Below, piece by piece: positions 1-7,840 of a stretch of DNA of 64,000 nt (its first letter is position 1; every line of letters starts with the position of its first letter). The position numbers were made by a program, and so were the translations under genes. Origin of the DNA: Spirochaetota bacterium. Lineage in GTDB: Bacteria > Spirochaetota > Spirochaetia > Treponematales > Treponemataceae. Below the pieces are notes generated by a model. That model did not search any database, was not told the origin of the DNA, and saw only the letters and a list, made by a program, of their open reading frames with translations. The stretch covers positions 85,960 through 149,959 of the forward strand of contig JAEWSQ010000003.1 in assembly GCA_023398165.1 (NCBI GenBank), in the 5' to 3' direction.

Positions 1-2
1 AA

Positions 3-905
3 ATCGGAATTTCCAAAATCGTTCAGCATCCTGCCCTCGATGCGACAGAGCAGGGAATCATGGATGCCATAAAGGCTGCCGGAATTAATGCGGTTTTTGA
101 TCTTCAGAATGCAAACGGCGATGTTAATACTGCAGCACAGATTTCCAATAAATTTAAATCAGATAAAGTTGCTATTGCTGTCGGTATAGCTACTCCCGTT
201 GCAATATCGCTCGTGAACACAATTAAAGATGTTCCAGTTGTTTTCTCTGCTGTTACCGATCCTGTCGGTGCAGGTCTTGTTACGTCTCTGTCAAAGGGAG
301 AGAAAAATGTTACCGGTCTTTCAGATGCCATTCCTACAAGAGAACATATTAAAATGTTCAAAGACATCGCTAAAATCAAGACACTCGGCTACATCTATAC
401 AAGCAATGAGGCAAACTCAATATCTTCATTAGCAATTGTTGAAGCCGCCTGCAAGGAATTCGGTTTGAAGCTTGTAACCCAGTCAATTTCAACTTCGGCC
501 GAAGTAAAACAGGCTGCAGATGCAATTATTAAGAGGGTTGACGGGCTCTATCTTACTACAGACAACACCGTATATTCGGCGCTCAACTCAATTATTCAAG
601 TTTTCAACAAGGCTAAAAAACCGGTATTCTCAGGCGACGTTACTGCAGCGATGGCAGGCGGATGCATGATTGCTTCGGGCTTTAACTATTATAAGGCAGG
701 CCTTGCAACCGGCGATATTGTTGTAGCAATTCTCAAGGGAAAAGCTCCTGCCGATATTCCTGTAAAGTTCCTGACAGATCCGTCTGAATCAGATCTCTTG
801 TTTGATCTCGATGCGGCTTCTGCGTGCGGAATAACAATTCCCAAGGAATACCTTTCTAAAGCTAACTATATCTTTGAAAAAGGCGCTCTTACAGAGAAAA
901 AATAA
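3..905 (+). CDS. ABC transporter substrate-binding protein (ABC_sub_bind family), 5' truncated
   Basis: This is the periplasmic or lipid-anchored solute receptor of an ABC importer. The reading frame is open from base 3, so the true start and signal peptide lie left of the window; the first ATG in frame (60) is internal. The protein has the two-lobed ABC_sub_bind pattern, with paired alpha/beta segments such as VAIAVGIATPVAISLVN and VPVVFSAVTDPVGAGLV near the front and VKFLTDPSESDLLFDLDAA near the end. It is followed by a hairpin terminator and then by permease and ATPase genes on the same strand, which makes a three-part importer. Members of this arrangement include the TrpXYZ system (tryptophan) of streptococci, so an amino-acid or aromatic substrate is possible, but the sequence alone does not fix the ligand. 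Confidence 0.85.
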   Translation: MGISKIVQHPALDATEQGIMDAIKAAGINAVFDLQNANGDVNTAAQISNKFKSDKVAIAVGIATPVAISLVNTIKDVPVVFSAVTDPVGAGLVTSLSKGEKNVTGLSDAIPTREHIKMFKDIAKIKTLGYIYTSNEANSISSLAIVEAACKEFGLKLVTQSISTSAEVKQAADAIIKRVDGLYLTTDNTVYSALNSIIQVFNKAKKPVFSGDVTAAMAGGCMIASGFNYYKAGLATGDIVVAILKGKAPADIPVKFLTDPSESDLLFDLDAASACGITIPKEYLSKANYIFEKGALTEKK

Positions 906-927
906 GTATTTCTTTTGTTGAGCTGGT

Positions 928-977
928 AAAGGCTGTCCTTCTTTGGGGGTTTTCCCCGGAGGGACGGCCTTTTTCTT
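928..977 (+). terminator. Rho-independent terminator after the substrate-binding gene
   Basis: Stem GGCTGTCC (931-938) pairs with GGACGGCC (962-969, one G-T), with further GC pairing inside, followed by a T-rich run from 970. It lies between the receptor gene and the permease. Partial read-through would give more receptor than transporter mRNA, as is common for ABC importers. Confidence 0.8.
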
Positions 978-1092
978 TATAGAGAGATCTTTTTACTTGC
1001 CTGCAGGCTTTTATTATTTAAAGGTATTTATTTTTTAAATTGAAAGTGTTACTATGGTAGAAAGTTTATCAGCGATGGTAAAGGAAAACTCG

Positions 1093-2079
1093 ATGATTGA
1101 AGGTATTTTGATTGAAGGTCTTATTTACGGCCTTATGGTTCTCGGTGTTTTTATTACATTCCGTATTCTAGACTTTGCCGATCTTACTGTAGACGGTTCT
1201 TTTCCCATGGGTGCGGCAATTATGGCCGTCCTTCTTATAAAAGGGGTGAATCCCGTAATTGCGGTACTGCTCTCTTTTGCAGGCGGAATGCTTGCAGGTT
1301 TGATCACCGCCGTAATTCATACTAAATTAAAAATTCCAGGCCTCCTTGCCGGTATTTTAACCATGACTATGCTGTATTCGGTGAACCTCCGCATAATGTC
1401 GAACAGGGCAAACCTCTCACTGCTCCGTGTTCCGACTGTCTTTTCATGGATAACCGATTTTACCGGAAAATTCATGAATCCTGAACTTGGTATTGTACTA
1501 TTTCTAGTTATCATAGTTTTTGCAGTCAAAACTCTTTTAGATATTTTCTTCCACACCGATTTCGGCCTCACCATGGGTGCTCTGGGATCAAATCCTCAGC
1601 TTATTATTTCACAGGGAATGAACCCCGAGATTATAAAAGGTGTAGGAATTTGTCTTGCCAACGGACTCGTAGCCGCAGCAGGAGCCTTTGCGTCGATGTA
1701 TCAGGGTTTTGCCGATGTAGGTTCGGGTACCGGAATTGTAGTATCTGGGCTTGCTTCTGTAATGATCGGCGAGTTTATTATTAGGACCAATAAAATATCG
1801 CTTTTGACGCTCCGCGTTGTTCTGGGCTCCATTGTATACCGCATGCTTATGTATTTTGCACGCAGTTACGGCTATGTTATAAATATGAGTGCAAATGATT
1901 TAAAACTTATAACAGGACTTCTCATCGTTATCTGCATGATAATTTCCAGAACCGATATTATTAATAAACTGCAGAGGCAGAAAAGCAGAAAGGCATATGC
2001 TTCTGCCGGTTCGAAGGAATCAGAACAGCAGACTGCAGCAAAATGCTCTGAGAAAGATACAAACGGGGGCGCACAATGA
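1093..2079 (+). CDS. ABC transporter permease, BPD_transp_2 (LivH/TrpY-like)
   Basis: Integral membrane subunit of the importer whose receptor is encoded just upstream. The protein is a chain of hydrophobic helices with the branched-chain-type permease feature near the front (LMVLGVFITFRILDFADLTVDGSFPMGAA) and conserved ALGSNPQLIISQGMNP in the middle, typical of the TrpY-like subgroup. An upstream ATG at 1054 is also in frame, but AAGGA at 1081-1085 sits 7 bases before the ATG at 1093, so 1093 is preferred. The C-terminal tail after about residue 300 is polar and probably cytoplasmic. The stop codon overlaps the ATPase start by four bases, so the two are translationally coupled. Confidence 0.85.
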   Translation: MIEGILIEGLIYGLMVLGVFITFRILDFADLTVDGSFPMGAAIMAVLLIKGVNPVIAVLLSFAGGMLAGLITAVIHTKLKIPGLLAGILTMTMLYSVNLRIMSNRANLSLLRVPTVFSWITDFTGKFMNPELGIVLFLVIIVFAVKTLLDIFFHTDFGLTMGALGSNPQLIISQGMNPEIIKGVGICLANGLVAAAGAFASMYQGFADVGSGTGIVVSGLASVMIGEFIIRTNKISLLTLRVVLGSIVYRMLMYFARSYGYVINMSANDLKLITGLLIVICMIISRTDIINKLQRQKSRKAYASAGSKESEQQTAAKCSEKDTNGGAQ

Positions 2080-2867
2080 TTTCTCTTCAAAATATCCGTA
2101 TGACATTTGCAGAAGGCACTCCGGATGAAAACACCGCGCTGAAAAATATCAATTTGTGCATAACAAGCGGCGACTTTATTACGGTAATAGGTTCGAACGG
2201 TGCCGGAAAATCCACATTGTATAATGTGATTGCAGGAACCTTGACTCCCACGGTGGGGAAAATTTATCTTGGAGAAAAAGATATTACGAAAGATAGAGAG
2301 CATGTCCGCGCCCACTACATTGGCCGAATTTTTCAAAATCCGCTTCTGGGTACAGCCGGGAAAATGTCTCTTGAAGACAACATGATGATCTGTCATAAGA
2401 AAGGCTACAAAGGACTAAAAATCAGTCTTAATAATAAAATGCGCGACTATTTTAAAAGCCAGCTTGAAGTTTTGGGCATGGGACTCGAGGACCGCCTCCG
2501 GGATAATGTTGAACTTTTCTCAGGCGGCCAGAGACAGGCGCTGACCCTTTTAATGGCTGTAATGTCAAAGCCTTCTCTTCTTCTTCTCGACGAACATACC
2601 GCTGCTCTCGATCCGCATAATGCAGATATTGTCATGAATCTGACAAGAAAATTTGCGCATGATTATAAACTCACCGTAATGATGATAACTCATAACATGA
2701 ATCATGCACTCGAATACGGTTCGCGCTTATTTATGATGGACGGAGGAGAGGTGATTCTCGACATAAATCAGGAAGAAAAAGCAAAACTGACAATGTCTGA
2801 TATCATTTCCCGGTTTAAGGCCATTAAGAAAAGAGAAATTGTAAACGATCAGATGCTTCTTCAGTAA
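2076..2867 (+). CDS. ABC transporter ATP-binding protein (TrpZ-like)
   Basis: Cytoplasmic ATPase that powers the importer encoded by the two preceding genes. All nucleotide-binding motifs are visible: Walker A GSNGAGKST near residue 40, signature LFSGGQRQ near 150, Walker B LLLLDEHTAAL near 172, and the switch histidine in MMITHN near 207. At 263 residues it is the usual size for a stand-alone ABC ATPase. It starts inside the permease stop (ATGA), so it belongs to the same transcript. The substrate of the whole system is not provable from sequence; tryptophan is a reasonable guess from the architecture. Confidence 0.92.
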   Translation: MISLQNIRMTFAEGTPDENTALKNINLCITSGDFITVIGSNGAGKSTLYNVIAGTLTPTVGKIYLGEKDITKDREHVRAHYIGRIFQNPLLGTAGKMSLEDNMMICHKKGYKGLKISLNNKMRDYFKSQLEVLGMGLEDRLRDNVELFSGGQRQALTLLMAVMSKPSLLLLDEHTAALDPHNADIVMNLTRKFAHDYKLTVMMITHNMNHALEYGSRLFMMDGGEVILDINQEEKAKLTMSDIISRFKAIKKREIVNDQMLLQ

Positions 2868-2880
2868 AACAGGGAAGTCT

Positions 2881-2913
2881 GCCGGTTACCAGTGTTGATT
2901 TCTGTTTACCGGC
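2881..2913. terminator. Possible bidirectional hairpin between convergent genes
   Basis: GCCGGT (2881-2886) pairs with ACCGGC (2908-2913) in the short gap where the ABC operon and the GGDEF gene converge. The T-run after it is weak, so it is called with low confidence. Confidence 0.35.
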
Positions 2914-4948
2914 GGATGTTTTCAAAGCTGAGTTTGTCTTCGCCTAATATGTGTTTTGAAATTAAATCATTGCAAATAAACGAAATAAATTCATATACCG
3001 ATATTTTTTTTGATTCAAATTCTATTGTCTTTTTTTTGAGCTGTTCCCGAAGGTGGGCATGTTCCGTTTTATGGCGGTCAATAAAAGCACAGTTCCGTTT
3101 TTCAAGATAGTTTTGCTCATCATTAAAATGTGTTTCTGTTTCCTTATACAGTTCATCGAGTACTTGAAAAATTGTTGCGTCTTTTTCATTATTCACGATT
3201 GCGCTTATGAGTTTATTGGACACAGCAAAGAGTTCTTTATGCTGTTTGTCGTAAACGTCGACTCCGACTCTGAATTCATCTTTCCAGCTTAAATGCAGAA
3301 GAAGGAGCTCGTGACCCGTCTGCCTTTGTGCCGTTTCAGGATCCATACCGGAAGCGGCAATAGTTCTGTTTCTTCCCGTGTTTTTAGCACTATATAAGGC
3401 GGAATCAACCCTCTTAAACCAGGAATCGAAGGTTTCGTCGTAATGCGCTTCGGCAATTCCTATACTTACAGTAATACTGGGGCTTTTTTCGAATGTAAGA
3501 GTGCTGCATGCAGTCCGTAATTTCTCTGCAATCAATAATGCCTGTCCTTCATCGGTATCTGCAAGCAGAATGAGGAATTCCTCGCCGCCCCAGCGGGAAG
3601 GAAGATCCGTGCTGCGTCTGTAGTCGTTTAACGTATGGGCAATTTTTTTAAGAACTTCATCACCCTCGTCGTGCCCGTATGTATCATTTACATTTTTAAA
3701 GTGGTCTATATCGAGAATAAGGAGAGAGACAGAACTGCCGAATCTTTTTTTCCTGTTCAATTCATAATTAATCATCGGCTCAATAGCCCGCCGGTTATAC
3801 AAGCCTGTCAAGGTATCGTGCAGGGAGAGCGATTCGGCTTTTTCTCTTGCTGCATCGAGTTCTTCGTTTGTCATCTTGAGTTTACGGTACGCTTTTACAA
3901 TGAGAATTAATCCTGAAAGGAAAATTATAAAAAAGACAGCAAGTACAATATTTGATGTTACAAGAATTGCTTTGGCATGAACTATGTAAAAGGGCTGTGG
4001 TTTGTTAAGCACAAGGGCATCTTCAGGGACGGCATCAGTATTCATCTTATATTTTTTAAGCACATTCCAGTCTAAAAACGTAACCGAAATTTTATATTCT
4101 GAAGAAAACCTTCCTGTCTGCATGTAATCTTGAATTCCTTTTAGCAATTCCTGTGATGTTCTCTGGGCGCTTAATACCTGTCCGCCCACGCATCCTGAAC
4201 CTAGGAGAGTATCCCACAGGGTAAAAATGGGACACGGCGAAATAGATGATAATTCTGTTAAAAGCTGTTTGGGGATTAACTGGAGCCCGTTTTTGTCGGC
4301 AGTTACCGGAGTAAATAGAAAGACGGTATCTTTCGGCTCTTTTGCTACTATGTTTTTGAGCGATTCAAGGGAAAAATTGTCAAGCATGGAAATATCTACT
4401 GTTGATCCGGCAGCTGCTGTTAGTTCGTCATAAATTGTCTTACTTGTTGCATTCTCGCCTTTTATAATTTTAATGCGCTGTACTTGGGGAAACAAAACCT
4501 GCATCAATTCCCATGTTTTAATAACAACATCTCTGTATTTATTGTCCAGAGAGAGAATATTCGGAGCTTCAAAATCAAGTTTAGATGTGTAATATGCCTT
4601 AGGCATAGAAGGGGGAAAATTACAGTGTTCCTCTATGAAAGTACAGGCTTCGTCAGAATTGCCTATAACTCCATCAAGCGGATACTGTGAATACTTTGCG
4701 GATAAATAACGGGCAAAGTTGTCTTTGTCTTCATCGCTTCCGAACCGGGTTATGTCAAGATCCTCGAAAAAGAGTTCTGTTTTTCCGCCGCTTTGTTCTG
4801 CCGCCTGACGGAGCCCGAGGTTAAAGTATGCAGTCCATGGGTATGTCGGATTATAGGTGTTGACGACAAGAATTTTCTGCGCCGGTAAAGCTGCTGCTAC
4901 CAGCAGAATAATAAGAGTAATAGCTGCTGCTTTTTTTGTTTTTATCAT
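2906..4948 (-). CDS. Periplasmic ABC_sub_bind-like sensor, GGDEF diguanylate cyclase and bacteriohemerythrin in one protein
   Basis: A predicted membrane-bound diguanylate cyclase that makes c-di-GMP. Order: signal peptide or first helix (residues 8-23), a periplasmic binding-protein-like domain to about 320, one transmembrane helix around 330-352, a short linker helix, a GGDEF domain from about 375 to 535, and a hemerythrin domain from about 553 to the end. The active site reads GGEEF (about 453), and RSTD five residues before it matches the inhibitory I-site RxxD, so both catalysis and product inhibition should be intact. The hemerythrin part keeps its di-iron ligands: QHKEL, HFNDE, HKTEHAHL and C-terminal HILGED. 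Known hemerythrin-cyclase fusions sense oxygen or redox state; here a small-molecule receptor is added outside. The two genes flanking it belong to other units. Confidence 0.9.
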   Translation of the reverse strand: MIKTKKAAAITLIILLVAAALPAQKILVVNTYNPTYPWTAYFNLGLRQAAEQSGGKTELFFEDLDITRFGSDEDKDNFARYLSAKYSQYPLDGVIGNSDEACTFIEEHCNFPPSMPKAYYTSKLDFEAPNILSLDNKYRDVVIKTWELMQVLFPQVQRIKIIKGENATSKTIYDELTAAAGSTVDISMLDNFSLESLKNIVAKEPKDTVFLFTPVTADKNGLQLIPKQLLTELSSISPCPIFTLWDTLLGSGCVGGQVLSAQRTSQELLKGIQDYMQTGRFSSEYKISVTFLDWNVLKKYKMNTDAVPEDALVLNKPQPFYIVHAKAILVTSNIVLAVFFIIFLSGLILIVKAYRKLKMTNEELDAAREKAESLSLHDTLTGLYNRRAIEPMINYELNRKKRFGSSVSLLILDIDHFKNVNDTYGHDEGDEVLKKIAHTLNDYRRSTDLPSRWGGEEFLILLADTDEGQALLIAEKLRTACSTLTFEKSPSITVSIGIAEAHYDETFDSWFKRVDSALYSAKNTGRNRTIAASGMDPETAQRQTGHELLLLHLSWKDEFRVGVDVYDKQHKELFAVSNKLISAIVNNEKDATIFQVLDELYKETETHFNDEQNYLEKRNCAFIDRHKTEHAHLREQLKKKTIEFESKKISVYEFISFICNDLISKHILGEDKLSFENIRR

Positions 4949-5133
4949 GGAGTTCTTCTTTATGTACGACTTTGAATTTGATCACAGCTTGGAAAGCAGA
5001 GGGTATCAGCTTTTCTGCGGTCAGTTTACATTGTATCATATATAAGATGCATACTGCAAGAAAAAATATCTGGCAAAAAGGAGAAGGCTTGCTGCCATTA
5101 CAGTCATACCGGCAATAAGACCGCGGATAGAAC

Positions 5134-6096
5134 CTACAGAGAATTCAGGAAATCTGAAGCAAACTTAATTACCTTGCTTCCCTGATAATTATGATCTTTA
5201 TATTTCATGAGAATTGTGTCAGTTCGAATACCTTCCCTAACAAGCGCATCTGCATATGCCTGTCCCTCATCACGAAGCGGATCCTTACCGCAGAGGGAGA
5301 TCATAGCGGGAGGGAGGTTTTTAAAGGTTTTTGCATACAGAGGATACACATATGGATTATTTTCATTTTCTTTTACCTTCCCGGCAAGGTAAAAATCGAA
5401 GAAGATCTCAAGGCTCCGCTTGGTAAGAAAACTCTTTTTAGCATTTTCAAGTCTTGACGGCCATACTTCCCCTGTTTCAGGATTCCGCTCTCCGGTTGCC
5501 GGAGAAAAAAGCATCTGCGCAAGAGGAATCTGCTGTTTATGGTCGCGCTGAAACTGGCATATGACTGCGGAAAGAGCAGCTCCTGCGCTGTCTCCTGCGA
5601 CGACTATACGTTTCGGATCGCTTCTGAAGTACCGTGCGTTTTCAACAAGGTAGTTATATACCGCGAGACAGTCCATGAGTCCTGCAGGATACGGATGTTC
5701 GGGGGCAAGCGCGTAATCGACAGAAATAATAATACACTGTGCTCTGTCTGCCAGGTTATTCGTAACACTGTGTTTTTGCGCATACGAGCCAATAACGAAG
5801 CCGCCACCATGCATGTACATTACAAGGGGTGCATCCTTCCGGATTTTTTTCGGAATATATATACGTACAGGAATTTCTCCCAGAGGACCTGGAACAGAGG
5901 TATCTGTATAATTTGCCTTATTCAGATCAATTAAAGCTCCTACAGTTTCCCCTAGAGTCCTGACGGTTTTATACGTTGTATCAATATTGTCCATATAGTG
6001 ACGCTGAACGCTGGTACAGGAAACAGTGAACATGAGGAGGAAAAGCACCAGTATTACAATTATCCGTATAGTTATGCTGTAATTCATGAGCTTCAT
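5134..6096 (-). CDS. Alpha/beta-hydrolase esterase, HSL family, probable lipoprotein
   Basis: Carboxylesterase or lipase acting on short acyl esters at the cell envelope. The oxyanion-hole motif HGGGF is near the first quarter, the nucleophile elbow is GDSAGAA, the acid is in CGKDPLRDEG, and the catalytic histidine is probably in KYKDHNYQG near the end. These are the marks of the hormone-sensitive-lipase (Abhydrolase_3) group. The N-terminus has a hydrophobic run ending in LMFTVSC, a plausible lipobox. A TTG at 6123 is in frame but ATG at 6096 or 6087 gives a more normal signal peptide; no clear Shine-Dalgarno decides between them. It is a single gene. In a carbohydrate-degrading organism, deacetylation of xylan is possible but not shown. 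Confidence 0.8.
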   Translation of the reverse strand: MKLMNYSITIRIIVILVLFLLMFTVSCTSVQRHYMDNIDTTYKTVRTLGETVGALIDLNKANYTDTSVPGPLGEIPVRIYIPKKIRKDAPLVMYMHGGGFVIGSYAQKHSVTNNLADRAQCIIISVDYALAPEHPYPAGLMDCLAVYNYLVENARYFRSDPKRIVVAGDSAGAALSAVICQFQRDHKQQIPLAQMLFSPATGERNPETGEVWPSRLENAKKSFLTKRSLEIFFDFYLAGKVKENENNPYVYPLYAKTFKNLPPAMISLCGKDPLRDEGQAYADALVREGIRTDTILMKYKDHNYQGSKVIKFASDFLNSL

Positions 6097-6208
6097 TGTA
6101 TACGTGAATACTTTGTAAATCAATCATCTGTAACTTTGTTTTGTGAGCATGTTACTGAAAAATGGTATAAAATACCTATAATTAAAGAGTAAGAGAGGTA
6201 TGTTTAGT

Positions 6209-6355
6209 ATGAATAAAACTACGGCAAAACTATACACCGTACCGCTGCTGCTTTTATCTTTTATACTGATAGCTGCCGGTCTTTTACAGGGTGATTTTTT
6301 TTCAGTACTTGGAAAAGGCATTTTCATTTGCCTCGAGTGTATTGGTATAGGATGA
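6209..6355 (+). CDS. 48-aa CXXC-motif membrane peptide, CD1871A family
   Basis: A 48-residue protein: short basic start, one hydrophobic helix (about residues 10-26), then a C-terminal tail ending ICLECIGIG. That ending is the signature of the CD1871A family of CXXC small proteins known from clostridia. AGAGAGG at 6192-6198 lies 10 bases before the ATG at 6209; another in-frame ATG at 6200 is too close to it. The stop is four bases before the polyferredoxin gene, which is followed by a TlpA-like thioredoxin gene, the context in which I know this family. The paired cysteines probably exchange electrons or disulfides with these partners at the membrane. The reaction is not established. Confidence 0.8.
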   Translation: MNKTTAKLYTVPLLLLSFILIAAGLLQGDFFSVLGKGIFICLECIGIG

Positions 6356-6359
6356 GCTC

Positions 6360-7241
6360 ATGAGAAAAAGCACTGGAGTACAAAAAAGAAGGTTTATACA
6401 GGTAGTATCGGCGCTTGTGTATAATCTTAATGTGTCCGGTTTTGCGAAGGGATCAATTTATCAGGGTACATTAAAAGGCGTGTGCGTACCCGGATTAAAC
6501 TGCTATTCATGTCCCGCCTCTGTTGCCTCCTGTCCTTTGGGAAGCCTGCAGTCTGCTATAGCGAATCCTGCCGGAAAGCTTCCTTTCTATATTACCGGCT
6601 TATTGATGCTATTCGGTGCTCTGTTCGGCAGGATGGTATGTTCCTTTTTATGCCCTTTCGGGCTTTTACAGGAGTTACTGTATAAAATACCGGGGCCGAA
6701 GTTACAGAAGAGCGGTGCGACAAGAAAACTGAGCATTATGAAGTATGTTCTGCTTATAGTTTTTGTAATTGTTCTTCCTTATGCGCTGTATTATGTTACC
6801 GGAATAGGAAGTCCTGCGTTCTGCAAGTATATTTGTCCTGCAGGAAGTCTTGAGGCGGGAATTCCGCTTGTGGTAATGAATGAGGACCTGCAGAACAGTA
6901 TTGGATTTTTATTCAGCTGGAAGATGTCGCTGTTGGCGGTTTTTATTCTTACATCTGTTTTTGTGTACCGTCCTTTTTGCCGTTTTGTGTGTCCTCTGGG
7001 CGCTTTGTATTCTTTCTTCAACCGTATAGCGGTTTTCGGTGTACGTGTTGACGAAAAGGTTTGTACCGGCTGCGGAGCATGCGTAAGATTCTGCAAAATG
7101 GACGTTAAGAAAATTAACGACAGGGAATGCATCAGGTGCGGAGAATGCATCAAGGTCTGCCCTGTTCATGCAGTAAGTTTCATAAGGAGGCTTAAAAATG
7201 AAAAAGTATCAGTTGGTAAAGAAGAACAGAAAACTCAGTAA
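6360..7241 (+). CDS. Membrane-bound 4Fe-4S polyferredoxin (NapH/CcoG-like)
   Basis: Integral membrane electron carrier. Cysteine clusters are arranged around several hydrophobic helices: CYSCPASVASCPLGS (about residue 47), CSFLCPFG (about 97), CKYICPAGS (about 157), CRFVCPLGA (about 205), then two classic ferredoxin motifs at the C-terminus, CTGCGACVRFCKMD and CIRCGECIKVCPVHA. The paired CxxxCP motifs after membrane helices are typical of NapH-like proteins that pass electrons across or along the membrane. It lies between the CXXC peptide and the TlpA-like protein and overlaps the latter by 44 bases. Together the three probably carry reducing power from the cytoplasm to an extracytoplasmic thioredoxin. 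Confidence 0.88.
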   Translation: MRKSTGVQKRRFIQVVSALVYNLNVSGFAKGSIYQGTLKGVCVPGLNCYSCPASVASCPLGSLQSAIANPAGKLPFYITGLLMLFGALFGRMVCSFLCPFGLLQELLYKIPGPKLQKSGATRKLSIMKYVLLIVFVIVLPYALYYVTGIGSPAFCKYICPAGSLEAGIPLVVMNEDLQNSIGFLFSWKMSLLAVFILTSVFVYRPFCRFVCPLGALYSFFNRIAVFGVRVDEKVCTGCGACVRFCKMDVKKINDRECIRCGECIKVCPVHAVSFIRRLKNEKVSVGKEEQKTQ

Positions 7242-7734
7242 GCATTTTGTAATGACATCTGTACTTTTAGTACTATTGCTGGCAGGAAGTATTAGTAGTG
7301 TCAGTGCACAGACAAAATCCGCAGCGGCTAAGGCTCCTGATTTCACGCTCAAGCTGCTTAACGGAAAGGATGCTACCCTGTCGAAGTTAAACGACAAGAT
7401 AGTGCTCATTAATTTCTGGGCAACATGGTGCGGCTACTGTGTAAAAGAGTTTCCGGATTTGCAGGAGCTCTGGAACGAGTATGGGGAAGACATGCATATT
7501 CTTGCGGTAAATGTCGGAGAAAATAAGAAAGCCATTGAAGAGTTCTTAAAAAAGACACCGTATTCATTTCCCATTGTCATGGACAGCGACACACGTGTAA
7601 GCAGTTTGTATAAAGTTTCAGGCATACCTGTTACCTATATTATCGGAAAAGACGGAACAATTCTTTTTTCACGCGTCGGCATGATGAGTAAAAAAGATAT
7701 GATAAGCGCCGTGGAAGAATCTCTTAAAAAATAA
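7198..7734 (+). CDS. TlpA/ResA-like thiol-disulfide oxidoreductase, exported
   Basis: Periplasm-facing thioredoxin-fold protein of 178 residues. A positively charged start and hydrophobic stretch (about 16-32) form a signal peptide or anchor, with possible cleavage after SVSA. The active site is WATWCGYC with cysteines at 78 and 81, and the cis-proline loop is SGIPVTYII. AAGGAGG (7183-7189) inside the end of the upstream gene gives a strong ribosome site at proper distance, which supports the 44-base gene overlap. Expected role: reduction of disulfides in exported proteins or peroxides, fed by the polyferredoxin membrane protein encoded upstream. Confidence 0.9.
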   Translation: MKKYQLVKKNRKLSKHFVMTSVLLVLLLAGSISSVSAQTKSAAAKAPDFTLKLLNGKDATLSKLNDKIVLINFWATWCGYCVKEFPDLQELWNEYGEDMHILAVNVGENKKAIEEFLKKTPYSFPIVMDSDTRVSSLYKVSGIPVTYIIGKDGTILFSRVGMMSKKDMISAVEESLKK

Positions 7735-7773
7735 CTGGAATTCATCGCAGTAAACCTCTTTTTCCGGGACTGG

Positions 7774-7802
7774 ATTTAAATTATAAATTACACTAGTATA
7801 AT
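7774..7802 (+). promoter_or_regulatory. Candidate promoter of the PTS IIC gene
   Basis: A consensus -10, TATAAT (7797-7802), lies in an AT-rich gap, with a weak -35 (ATTTAA, 7774-7779) at 17 bp. Transcription would begin near 7809, leaving a leader of about 30 bases before the TTG start at 7841. Confidence 0.4.
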
Positions 7803-7840
7803 ATAAAATCTATTTCCTACCGGAAAAATAGGGGTTTGCC

